Shown here: piece after piece, positions 33,376 through 44,300 of the stretch | Layout: each line of letters opens with the position of its first letter | How positions within the stretch are numbered: position 1 is the stretch's first letter | DNA from: Porpolomopsis calyptriformis | Lineage: Eukaryota > Basidiomycota > Agaricomycetes > Agaricales > Hygrophoraceae | Reading direction: 5' to 3' | Length of the DNA: 64,000 bases | NCBI GenBank assembly: GCA_951640195.1 | Contig: OX621170.1 | Location: 1,364,001 to 1,428,000 of the forward strand | Position numbers and translations under genes: made by a program | Notes under the pieces: model-generated | Databases searched by the model: none | What the model saw: only the letters and a program-made list of their open reading frames with translations | Told to the model about the DNA's origin: nothing

Positions 33376-33779
33376 TTCACCCGACAACTCAATCACAACG
33401 TGGCCATGGCCATCAAGGAACACAAGGAACATCATCATATGGATGCCCTTCTGGCCCCATCCAGCTTGGGGTTCTGTTATCAGAGTCGGGCTGTTCTGAC
33501 GCCCGGACTCGTTATCAGAAGCTGAAAGTTCGCGTGAGTTATAGTCACCCTCGATCACTCGATCCAAAGTTCTGTTGATGTTGCACAGGCATTTATGACA
33601 GACAGCGTCTCAGTAAGCTGTGGGTGGCTATGACGGAGGCTTTTGACGGCACCGCATGGAAGAAACCTCCGGCACTTGCCAAATTGAGTCCACATCCTTT
33701 TTGTCTTTTTCGCAAGCGATTCCACAGGTACGAGGAAACAAAATACAACAAACGTGAACTAATTCTGACCGTCGAATGA
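33376..33779 (+). CDS. Small unrecognised reading frame, 3' part only resolved
   Basis: A + strand frame that is open through 33376-33528 (GPIQLGVLLSESGCSDARTR, YQKLKVR) joins at a good donor (gtgagt, 33535) and acceptor (gcacag, about 33588) to GIYDRQRLSKLWVAMTEAF, DGTAWKKPPALAKLSPHPF and RYEETKYNKRELILTVE, ending TGA at 33779. Amino-acid composition and the clean splice suggest real coding, but there is no in-frame ATG in the first part. A 5' exon would have to lie upstream, close to the divergent threonine synthase start. No family recognised. It may be a small basic protein or a decayed gene. Confidence 0.3.
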
Positions 33780-33941
33780 AAATTGCCCAGTGTAACAAGA
33801 CCACTGGCAAGGCAACAACGATTTAGGCTGTGCTCGGTCTCTACCCTGCCTCGAGCTTTACCTGTTTCTCTCACGTTATAAGAGGTCAGATGCATTCGAC
33901 TCATTTCATCTTATATCATAACATCCTCCGCCCCTTCGTTG

Positions 33942-35691
33942 ATGTTTGCGAACATTGGCACCCTTAGGGCTACGGACAGTAATTTCAACAATTCCGCTGG
34001 TAATCAATTTAATACCAACGGAGATCCTACTTGTAAGCTCAAATCAGACTGCCTCCATTGACTTCAGATGGACCTATCAATCCACTTTTGTAGCTGGCTT
34101 GCTGGGCGTGCACGATCCACAGTGGCTTCACCTCATCAAATCATCCACAGAAAGAGCTCAATTAGCCCCCAATCCAATCACCATGTTTGGAAACATAGGA
34201 TCGCTCGAAGTCACAAACAGTAATTTTAATAATGCTGCTGGTGACCAGTACAACTATAATCTCGGTAACCGCGGCACAAGTAAAGAGCTCTTCTTTTGTC
34301 CCTTCTCTTTTACCCTAAATCCTGTATGTAGAATCCGCCGCTGCCCTGGGCCCACCGCCAGTAGTTATGCCTCCTGCGCTCGCCCAAACAGCGAGTGCTC
34401 CTGCGGTCCCTGTTGTCTCTTCCGCACAGCATACCGTCCGACAAAGCACCGAGCTGAGCCCCTCTCAGGCCAACGCAAGGATGTTCGGAGATATAGGTCA
34501 GTTCCGAGCGAACAACAGTACTTTCAACAACGCCGCGGGTAACCAGACGAATGTCAATTACACTGACACCTCTCCGGAGCAGAGTGATACCGCTGCCTTG
34601 ACAGGTGTCCTTCCCACCTTAGGTCGACCTGAGCAGCCGGGAAAGCTTCATAAGCCTCACAATCCATTCTGGAAACTCACCCACCCGAATCAGTCGACTT
34701 CTACATCCAATCCTGCTCCGATCCCTGCCCCCAACCCTCTCATTAACCACCCCTTCAAACCACCCCCCAATCCATCCGGCGGCCTGAACCATGTGGATAC
34801 AGCCCTAGCTGTTGGCGACAGTGTCATGACGTTATTACAAACAGCGGCGTTGTTATCCAATGTCCCAGGTCTTTCACAAGCTGCTTCAATGGTTTTGACC
34901 ATTTTCCAATCCGTCAAAGTTCGTAGAAGTGGACATTCTTAATTTCCTAATAATGTTGATTTTCAGGGCGCTAAGGATAATCAAGACGATTTCATGCGTC
35001 TTGCAAATCATGCATGCAATTTAGTCTCCTCGGTCGCTCTTATCCACCAGAGGCGATCAAAAGAAGGAAGAGAGCTGCCACCCGAACTCGTAGAGAACCT
35101 TGAGATACTAGTGGGGTATGTAAATTGCTCTTGCTGACTTATATTCTGACTGGTCGGTAGGAAACTGAAGCCGATTGAAAAATTTTTGACCGATCATCAC
35201 GAGCGCCGAGGTTTCAGAGGCAATATGAAGAGAATGATGCTTCACAAGGCCGAGGCATCGCAAGTTTTGGATCATCGCGAAAAGTTGACCCAAGCCCTAG
35301 CAGAATTTGGGGTGCGTGCATTTAAATAGTTTGATATAACGCTTAATCCGTTTTCGGGACATCATAGCTGCGATCTAACATCGGTATCCAAGATGGCGTT
35401 GCACAGTTGGACAAACGGTTTGATGACTTGGTGGATGCATTGGAAAGGATGGTCCTTCAAGGCTCGCACTCTCAGAGGGAGTTACCTGGCAGTCAAGCTG
35501 GGGAACCCGTTAGCCATTTATCACCTTCCGAAAATCCTCCTGTGGGTCAAACGCCCCCCCAGGGTGTTTACCAAACAACACCCTTATCCCCGCCAGGATT
35601 TCCTAGCCCCGCTGTTTACAACCACGTTGGCGGGAGCCAATATAATCAATCAAACTATGCCCCCACCTATGGCCCCAGCTATTTTGGATGA
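33942..35691 (+). CDS. MLKL-like helical-bundle protein with three N-terminal Asn/Gly-rich repeats
   Basis: Inferred product about 480 residues. The N-terminal part holds three copies of a 25-residue motif, each following a Met (see repeat entries), separated by linkers of about 35 and 52 residues, the second Pro/Ala-rich. After a Pro-rich spacer (NPLINHPFKPPPNPSGG) comes an alpha-helical domain: LAVGDSVMTLLQTAALLSNV, GLSQAASMVLTIFQSVKGA, DFMRLANHACNLVSSVALIH, PPELVENLEILVGKL and ASQVLDHREKLTQALAEFG. This order of helices resembles the N-terminal four-helix bundle of MLKL/HeLo-type cell-death proteins as found in basidiomycetes. Inferred introns: 34034-34099, 34262-34329 and three in the helical part (about 34919-34966, 35115-35160, 35311-35368). 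The tail is Gln/Pro/Tyr-rich (GGSQYNQSNYAPTYGPSYFG). No kinase or NTPase domain follows. A membrane-acting effector role is inference from fold resemblance. No toxin activity is shown by sequence. Confidence 0.65.
33945..34019 (+). repeat. Asn/Gly-rich motif copy 1
   Basis: Twenty-five residues starting FANIGTLRATDSNFNN and ending with AGNQ and alternating Asn. Begins right after the start Met. An intron donor follows five codons later. Confidence 0.75.
34186..34260 (+). repeat. Asn/Gly-rich motif copy 2
   Basis: Starts FGNIGSLEVTNSNFNN and ends with AGDQ and alternating Asn. Preceded by Met (34183) and followed at once by an intron donor (34262). Confidence 0.75.
34484..34558 (+). repeat. 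Asn/Gly-rich motif copy 3
   Basis: Starts FGDIGQFRANNSTFNN and ends with AGNQ and alternating Asn. Preceded by Met (34481). Twelve of 25 positions are identical in all three copies, including F1, I4, G5, S12, F14-N-N, A18, G19, Q21, N23 and N25. Confidence 0.75.
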
Positions 35692-36109
35692 AGGTTTCAG
35701 GATGGAATAAGACGATTGGCATGATCTGTCCATACACTCGTGTACTACTGTTATGCAGCCGAAGGCATCGTATTCGGCTTATTTTTGAATAAACACCCAA
35801 CAATTCTTTTTTTTGTACCCAGACGAGGCTTCATCGAACAAGGTTTTGCCTCCAGCTCTGAGTCGCGGAGTTGTAGCCGAAAAATGTTCTCATGTCAGGT
35901 GAGCAGGTTCGTTAACCGTTATGCTAAGACCTAAATTTGGCATCCCTTCAATTCTTTGGACCCTGATGCATCTCATTCTTTATTATGGACCGGGAGTGTG
36001 GGCTAACAATTAGATGGGTGCCCGAATATAATAAAACCAAATATGTCTAGCCGCCCCAGTGATCCAAGTTACAAACGACCACTCCGCTGGAAGAAAGCCA
36101 GTCGACGCC
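35692..36109. other. Intergenic between MLKL-like and F-box genes
   Basis: About 420 AT-rich bases. No supported coding stretch, repeat or RNA gene seen. It probably holds the 3' flank of the MLKL-like gene and the promoter of the F-box gene. Confidence 0.4.
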
Positions 36110-37750
36110 ATGTCTTTGATGTCCCTAGCACCCGAAACTCTCGAAGAAATTGCGTCCTACATCGAGTCTCACCGGGACTTGATATCCCTGGCATTGGTTT
36201 CCTCCGATTGGAAGTCAAGGATTATACCTCGACATAGCCAGCATCGTGTAATCCGGATTCGCGAGGATATGCCGCAGCTCTGGGCGCACCTTGCCAAACG
36301 TTCAGATCTTGCTCGGACCATCACAACTGTGCACATATGCGAGGACCTTGACTTTTCATCCTCACAGATTTACCCTACCGCTTTCGTCAAAATTGTTCCT
36401 GAGACAGGCCCGCCTGACAAAACGGAAGGACCAAGAATCAGGAATATGTGCCAAGCCTTGCGGCATATGACAAGGCTGAAGGAATTTGCCTGGTCCTTGA
36501 ACTATCGCACCTACCCAACGATCTACCCATTTCAAGAGGATGCTATATTTTCCGCACTTAGTCAGTGCAAGTCCTTGTTGCATCTTGCACTGTGGGGTCG
36601 TTTTGCGGAACGTGTTCCAGACCCCAATGGGAGCATTATTCCGGTAAATATTCGTAACCAACTTTGAAAGCCCGCGAATGACATATCAATCCAAGCTTTG
36701 GAGGATTTCCAACCTGGAGACATTGGCCATCAATGGACAAGCCTGGGTCAAACGAACAAATGCGCCACACATTTGCGCCATGCTGAAGTGTTCCCCTCGA
36801 CTACAGGTAATTTGAGTGCTTGGTCATTGCCCACCTCACAAGGTTCGTTGAATCCATCGTTTCCCAGAGTCTGACTTTTCCTATGGAGTTCTCTGCACTT
36901 GCCGACTGCCACTTTCCTCGTTTGCGCAAATTAGATCTCAAGTTGCAATCTGGCGCGACTCATCGAATAGACAAATCCCGTGCTCGGTTTATCGAAGCTC
37001 ATCCGACCATCGAAGACCTACGATGGTTCCCCGTTTCTTCTGTTACGCTCACACCCGGGTGTCTTCCTGTACTCCGGCGGCTGAGCACGAGGGCGGAACT
37101 CGCGATATCCATTCTGTTAGATCATACGGATCCCCCTCGGCCTCTCGAAGATGTGCATGGCCTTTATGTAAACTCAGAAACCATAAGGGAATTGGAAGGC
37201 GTCAACGGCGGAACCCTTCGAGCACTGCGAATCACACAATTCGAGGACTTGCAATCCATCGGCAAACTGGCTGACTTATTTCCTGCTCTCACGTCCTTGC
37301 AGGCGCCCCCGATCGCAATCCTTCCTGGCGGAGACAGAATTAAATACACTACAGCGGTATGTACTATCGCTATCCTTATTGACAGAGAATCATATTTGGA
37401 ATTTAATAGGATGATTGGTTCTCTGTTCTGAGTCGCTTTGTCAACTTAGAAATATTTTCCGGGCAGGGTTTGTGGACTATGATCCACAGCAAAGGGAGGG
37501 ACGACAGAGATCTTGACACCACTATTCTCAAGCTTGCTAAACTGTGTCCCAAGCTACGCGAGTTGGATTATCGAGAACTGGATGGAAGTAACTATAATAA
37601 GCGGATTATCATCTCGAGGGATGGGAAGGAAGTCAAATGGAAAATCCAAACCTCCCCTACAACGTGGGTTTTGGCCAGTTCGTTTCGTACTTTCTCATTC
37701 TTTTGGTTTGCAGCCTAGGATTTGACTCGATAATGGATGAATACAAGTAG
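36110..37750 (+). CDS. F-box protein of the Agaricomycete F-box/LRR-like type
   Basis: Likely substrate adaptor of an SCF ubiquitin ligase; the target is unknown. From ATG 36110 the N-terminus MSLMSLAPETLEEIASYI, SHRDLISLALVSSDWKS is a typical F-box. The rest is leucine-rich in irregular repeats: CQALRHMTRLKEFAWSL, LSQCKSLLHLALWG, WRISNLETLAINGQAWVK, FPRLRKLDLKLQSG, LKLAKLCPKLRELDYREL. Introns at about 36643-36694, 36808-36870 and 37357-37409. The 3' end has two readings: no further splice gives TAG at 37716-37718; removing a 49-base intron (about 37663-37711) gives LGFDSIMDEYK and TAG at 37748-37750, which I prefer. About 470 residues. These genes are numerous and fast-evolving in Agaricomycetes, which fits its place beside the MLKL-like gene. 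Confidence 0.75.
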
Positions 37751-38310
37751 GCATTCTTTAGGCGCCCATCAACGAAACTCGTATTGCGGACGACCAATCC
37801 TCGGGCATTACAAGGTTGGAATAGACATTCTTTCACATCATATTTGCCCGTCCTTGACGAGTATCTGTAATAGCAAGAACGTTGTTTGTACTAGGTCAAA
37901 CTCACTGAACCTGCCCTTCGGTTAACACGTCTTCTGCACTATCTAATGACGAATACATGCATGATTCAACCTGACGGTCTATTCCACCGACCATGTGGCA
38001 AGGGTTGAACGAGATGAGGATGGCAAAACCATTCAAAAATGATCGAGTGTCGACGACCTCAACACTGAATATGAGAGTTACCGCCCGATTGAAAAGTGGC
38101 CCACCGCATTCAATTACGCCAACGATCGGACATCTGATTAATGTAACGTCGCGATCACGTGATAATGGGAATTTGAGCATTTTTTTTTCTTTGGGGTTGG
38201 GGCACGTTTTAGATATATGAACGGAACCTGGCCAAGGTATCCTTCAGCTCTTTCCCTTCACCTGGCGGGCTTTTCTTCCACACCACCACCATCATCACTC
38301 TTCATTAGAA
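37751..38310. promoter_or_regulatory. Upstream region of the FAS gene
   Basis: 560 bases without a supported gene. The last 100 bases before ATG 38311 are pyrimidine- and CA-rich (ttccacaccaccaccatc), typical of a leader for a highly expressed gene. A TCACGTGA palindrome lies at about 38155-38162. Confidence 0.4.
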
Positions 38311-41300
38311 ATGCACAACAATTCATCCACTCGTCCCATAATCGTATCCCATGGTCAAATTAGAGTGCGAAGCTTTATTTCTCATCCGTTCTCTGGCCTC
38401 ACCCTTTTTTTCATCATAGATATTTATTCCTGTATCGACCGAAACCAACGAATGGATTGAAGCCGAAGTTCTTCGTGATAAATTTGCATTTTCCCTAGAC
38501 AGTCAGAACGCCGCATTAGACTTGGAGGCGGGTGCCGCCTTGGAACTCTCCGCACGATTTCTCGGATTCATCGCAGATAGGATTGACGATGATACTCAAC
38601 CCACATCGGCTCGTCTCTCTCTTCTCTCAAATGTTTTTAGACACTTTGCCACCACACACCTCTCCCATAATGACGTACACACCATTGCGTCCTCGTACGA
38701 CGCAGAGGTTCGAAAAACCATCCTTTCTTCCTACTTTCGAGCCCTTTCTTTTCTCGATCGTCACAATATACCTGACCTACCGCGCGGACTCCCTTCGGCT
38801 CTTCTTTCCGCTGCCGGGGCCGGAGGCGCTTCTATCTACGCGCTTTTTGGTGGACAGGGCACAAATGAGGTCTATCTGGACGATTTACAGTCTCTTTATG
38901 ACATCTACAAGCCGTTTGTGACCTCTTTCCTTACATCCATGGTCAACGAGGTTCTCCAACCCCTCGCAGTTGCTCGTCAAGATACACTCTTCTACCCTCA
39001 TGGCATGGACGTCGTCGCTTGGCTCTCTGGAACCATTCCTCGCCCTTCTACCACCTATCTCGCATCTATCCCTATTTCTTCACCTCTCATTGGCCTCACA
39101 CAACTTGCCCAGTACCTGGTTGTCTGCCGTGTCTCTGGTCTCACTCCAGGTGAACTCCGTGATCATATTGCTGGCGCGACTGGTCATTCGCAAGGCCTAG
39201 TATCAGCCGTAGCCATCGCCGCATCTAGCTCTTTCGAGTCCTTCATGGACAATGCTCGTAAAGCGATTCGGTGGCTGTTTTTCTCTGGTTTGCGTGGACA
39301 ACAAGCATTTCCCGTAACGTCTCTAGAGCCGAGTATTGTCCAGGACACAGTTGAGGGTGGAGAGGGCGTGCCGAGCCCTATGCTTTCTGTGACTGGCCTC
39401 TCGTTAAAGGACTTGGAGCCACACGTGAAGAAGACGAACTCCCACCTCCCCGAAAACGCCAAGTTGACAGTATCTTTGCATAATGGGCCACGCGCATTTG
39501 TTATCACTGGACCAACGCGCTCGTTGTGTGGACTTGTAACGAATTTGAGGAATGTTCGTGCACCCAACGGGCTCGATCAGAGCAAAACGCCATTTTCACA
39601 ACGCAAGTCTGTATTTTCCATTCGTTTCTTAGTTGTTGGCGTCCCGTATCACAGCACATATCTTGCCGGCGCGGGAGAAAAGCTCTGTGCAGAGGATCTC
39701 GGGGGAGAGGATCTCTGGAAGCCCGAGGACCTGCAGATACCAGTTTTTCACACCGAGGATGGTGCGTTTTGTCGTCTCTTTCACCTTCGACATAATGACG
39801 AGCCGGTTGCACAGGTTCAGATTTGCGACTGTTTTCAGGGTCGATCACGAGTTTACTCTGCGATCAAATATTTACGTTACCCATTCACTGGTCAGTTGCG
39901 ACCAACTTCCCGAAGGCAGCGACCCATGCGATTGATTTTGGTCCTGGCGGCTTGAGCGGGATCGGACCTCTCACTGCGCGCAATCTAGATGGACGAGGAG
40001 TTCGGGTTATTGTTGTTGGGGATAAAGGCAAGGGTGATGTTGAACTCTACGATACGCAATGCGTCAAGTTCGAGGATCGATGGAGTGAGCAATGGGCGCC
40101 GGGCTTGGTGCGGACAAGGTTCGTTTAATGATACCGATATCTTCCGTTATTCTCTAATCCATCAATAGCGATGGTGTGATACATCTCGATACCCCGTTTT
40201 CTCGTCTCTTGGGCAAACCGCCGATCATGGTTGCCGGTATGACCCCCACCACTGTAAAAGCTGGTTTCGTCAGTGCTGTTCTTGAGGCTGGATACCATGT
40301 TGAACTTGCTGGCGGAGGGCACTACAGCGCTGCTGCATTGCGTGCCAAAGTTTCCGAAATACAGACGAAGATCCCCGCCGGGATTGGCATCACACTCAAC
40401 TCCCTTTACATCAACCCTCGTCAGTTCGGTTTCCAGCTCCCTCTATGGCAACAGTTACGGCAAGAAGGGCTGCCTATAGAAGGGTTTTGCGTTGCCGCCG
40501 GCATTCCGACTACGGAGAAAGCTGCCGAGATTATTGAGGGGCTGAGGAACGCTGGGATTAAGCACGTCGCATTCAAGCCTGGTAGTACCGATGGCATTCG
40601 ACAGGTTGTCAACATTGCTGCTTCAAATCCCGACTTCCCCATCATTTTACAATGGACTGGCGGGCGGGCCGGTGGGCACCATTCATTCGAGGACTTTCAT
40701 CAACCTATTCTTGCAACGTATCGCTTCATTCGCCAGCAAAAAAATATCTCCCTTGTAGCCGGATCTGGTTTTGGTGCCGCTGATGATGTGTGGCCATACC
40801 TAACCGGGGACTGGTCTGTCTCGTACGACGTCCAGCCCATGCCCTTCGACGGCTTTCTATTCGCAAGCCGTGTCATGGTTGCGAAAGAAGCGCACACAAG
40901 CTCGTCAGTGAAAGACTTGATCGTTGCGGCCCCTGGTGTGGAGGACAGGGGCTGGGAAGGTACATACGTGAAGCCGACGGGGGGGATTTTGACTGTGCGG
41001 TCCGAGCTCGGAGAGCCGATTCATAAGATTGCGACACGGGGCGTCAAGTTGTGGAAAGAGTTCGACGACACCGTATTCAGCCTACCAAAGGAAAAACGCA
41101 TGGCATGGCTAACAGAGCGTAGAGCGGAAGTTATAGAGAAATTAAACAAAGACTTCAGCAAGCCATGGTTTGGATGGAAGAAGGACGATAGCGTTGCAAC
41201 CGATCTTGGTGCTATGACATATGAAGAGGTGGTATTGAGGATGGTGAGACTCATGTTCGTGAAGCACGAGAACCGATGGGTGGATACGTCCTTGAGGAAT

Positions 41301-44300
41301 TTGACGGGTGACTGGTTGAGGAGAGTAGAGGAACGTTTTGCAGGCGTGAATGGCGGTGGCGACAAACCATCGCTTTTGCAGAGCTTTGCAACGCTCGACG
41401 ACCCCCTACCGTTCGTCGATTCGTTCTTCAGAGCATATCCGTTAGCCAGGGAGCAACCTTTGGCCTCAGAAGATAAGGCGTATTTCTTGGCCATCTCTCA
41501 GAGACCTGGACAAAAACCCGTACCCTTCATTCCCGTGCTGGATGCCAATTTCGAAGTATGGTTTAAGAAGGTATGTGACCCAACCAGAATTATCGACAGA
41601 TTGTTCCAATTAGGTGTGATCTTCCGACAGGACTCTTTGTGGGCAGCTGAGGATATCGAAGGCGTTTTTGATCAAGACCCTCAACGAGTTTGCATCTTGC
41701 AAGGACCGGTGGCTGTGAAACATTCTAAAGTCAAGGATCAAGCCATCAAGGATCTACTTGATAGCGTCAATTCATCTCTCATCCAGAAGCTTGTAGAGCA
41801 CCGTTATGGCGGCGACGAATCCAAAATCCCCTCTGTCGACTACCTGGCTGTAAAACCCAAGGCTACTTCTCCGGACTTCCTGGTGCCGTTCAACATCCAG
41901 CGAGTAGAGACAGAGGCCGAAACTTCCTATGTGGTGGGTACTGCGGCACCTGAGCAGTCCCTGTGGTTAGAGACGTTAGCTGGCCCCCAAATCGGATGGT
42001 TGCGGGCTCTTTTCTGCTCACCGACCATTGTGCAAGGTTCATCGTATGTCAGTAACCCCATTCATCGACTCCTTGCTCCTCGTTCTGGACAAAGAGTTGT
42101 CGTTACCTTGTTGGATTCATCCCCTGTTTCCGTCACCGTCTATGGTGCTGCCCGGTCGAATAACGTTCAAACGCCGGCCTTCAAAGCAGTAGAAATTCAA
42201 TATGACGCCCAATCAAAGCTGATCAATATTACGGTTTTCGAAGAACGTCAGGGAGTCTCAGTTCCTCTCCACTTACGATTTGTGTATAAGCCTTCCATGG
42301 GCTCAATTCCAATTCATGAAATCGCGGAGGGCCGCAACACTCGGATCAAAGAATTTTACTGGAAGCTTTGGTTTGGCGATGAAGCTGTCCTCCCTAACCT
42401 TGACATCCACGATATATTCGTTGGCCCCGAAGTCACAATTGATGTCACTGACGTAGCAAGATTTTGTGGTGTTGTTGGCAATCAAGGCGAGGCCTTCAAC
42501 ACCGTTAGGAACACGAAGGTTCAGGCGCCTATGGACTTCGCAATCGTGACTGGATGGCAGGCAAGTCTCATATTCATAAATATTTATTGTACTTTGACGA
42601 TGGTCCACAGGCAATCATAAAGTCGATATTCCCATTTGCAATTGATGGAGATCTCCTTAAACTTGTCCACCTTTCCAACGGCTTCCGCATGGTCGATGGT
42701 GCGAAACCACTTCAAGTTGGGGATGTCTGCAAGGCGGAAGCTCGAATCGTCTCGGTCACAAATGCGAACGAGGGCAAGATAGTCAAGGTGAAAGGTTATG
42801 TTCGTCGTGGCGACAAACCAGTTATCGAGGTAGTATCGGCATTTCTTTATCGTGGTCGCTTCTCCGACTACCAAAATACATTCGAGACAACTGAGGAACC
42901 CGACTATCTAGTTGAGCTTGCAAACGACGCTGCCGTTGGGGTGCTGCAGTCGAAGGAATGGTTCAAATGGGATGATGAATCTAGACCACTCCTGGCTGGT
43001 ACATGGCTTATTTTCCGTATCGAGTGGCAAGTTTCATTCAAGGACAAGACCTCATACTGCGATGTCTCGGTCTCTGGCAGCGTCTTCGTTAGAGACCTTC
43101 TGAGACGCTTGGTCAAGGTCGGATCTGTGGACTTCCAACAGGACGATTGTAAAGGTAACCCCGTCCTCGCGTACTTGCAACGTCACGGCAGCCCTCAAGG
43201 GCTTGCGGTGCCCTTGGCGAACGGCGGTTACTCACTGACCAGCCCCGCCAAAGCCGTATTCAGTGCCCCCCTTACTAACGAACCATACTCTGACGTCTCG
43301 GGTGATTTCAACCCCATCCACGTGAACCCGTACTTCTCTGACTATGCGTCTCTCCCCGGCACCATCACACATGGTTTGTGGACTAGTGCTGCAACACGTT
43401 GCCACGTCGAGAATGTTGTTGCGGAAGGTCACTCCGAACGGGTACTTGCGTACGTGGTACTTATTACTGAGACGGAATTATTGACGGATTTTGTTTCTCA
43501 AAGCTATAATGTCACGTTTGTGGGGATGGTCCTGCCCGGTGACGAATTGACCGTCAGTATCAAACATGTTGCTATGCGGGATGGTCACATCGTCGTCCAA
43601 ATCGAGACAGGAAATAGTCGTGGCGAGAAGGTTCTTGAAGGCTCAGCGGAGGTTGCACAGCCCACCACCGTCTATGTATTCACCGGCCAAGGATCTCAAG
43701 AACCAGGTATGGGTATGGATCTTTACAATAGTTCCCCTGCAGCCCGCGCAGTGTGGGAGAGTGCCGATGCTCATCTCCGCAATGTGTATGGATTCTCCAT
43801 CGTGGAGATAGTCAAAGACAACCCGAAGGAGAAAACTATTCACTTTGGTGGAATCAAAGGTCAAGCCATTCGCCAACGATACATCGATATGACATACGAC
43901 ACAATGGACAAGGACGGTAACGTCAAGACACTCCCTCTCTTCGCCGATATCGACGTTCGCACTCCCAAATATACATTTAGTCATCCGAATGGACTGCTCT
44001 TTGCCACCCAATTTGCACAGATCGCTCTCGTCGTTACCGAGAAGGCCGCATTCGAGGACCTTCGGATGAAGGGTCTCGTGCAGAAGGACTGTGCTTTTGC
44101 CGGACACTCTTTGGGCGAGTATTCCGCACTGGCCTCGATCACAGACGTCCTTCCCATTTTGTCTCTTGTCGACGTTGTCTTCTACCGTGGAATCACAATG
44201 CAGCGTGCTGTGGAGCGAGACTCCGAAAACCGGTCCAATTACGCCATGTGTGCCGTCAACCCGAGTCGAATCTCGAAGACATTCAGCGATGCAGCTCTGC

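Noticed and set aside
33942..35691. Calling the MLKL-like protein a proven prion or death effector
   Set aside because: Only fold resemblance and repeat character are visible; no activity can be read from sequence.
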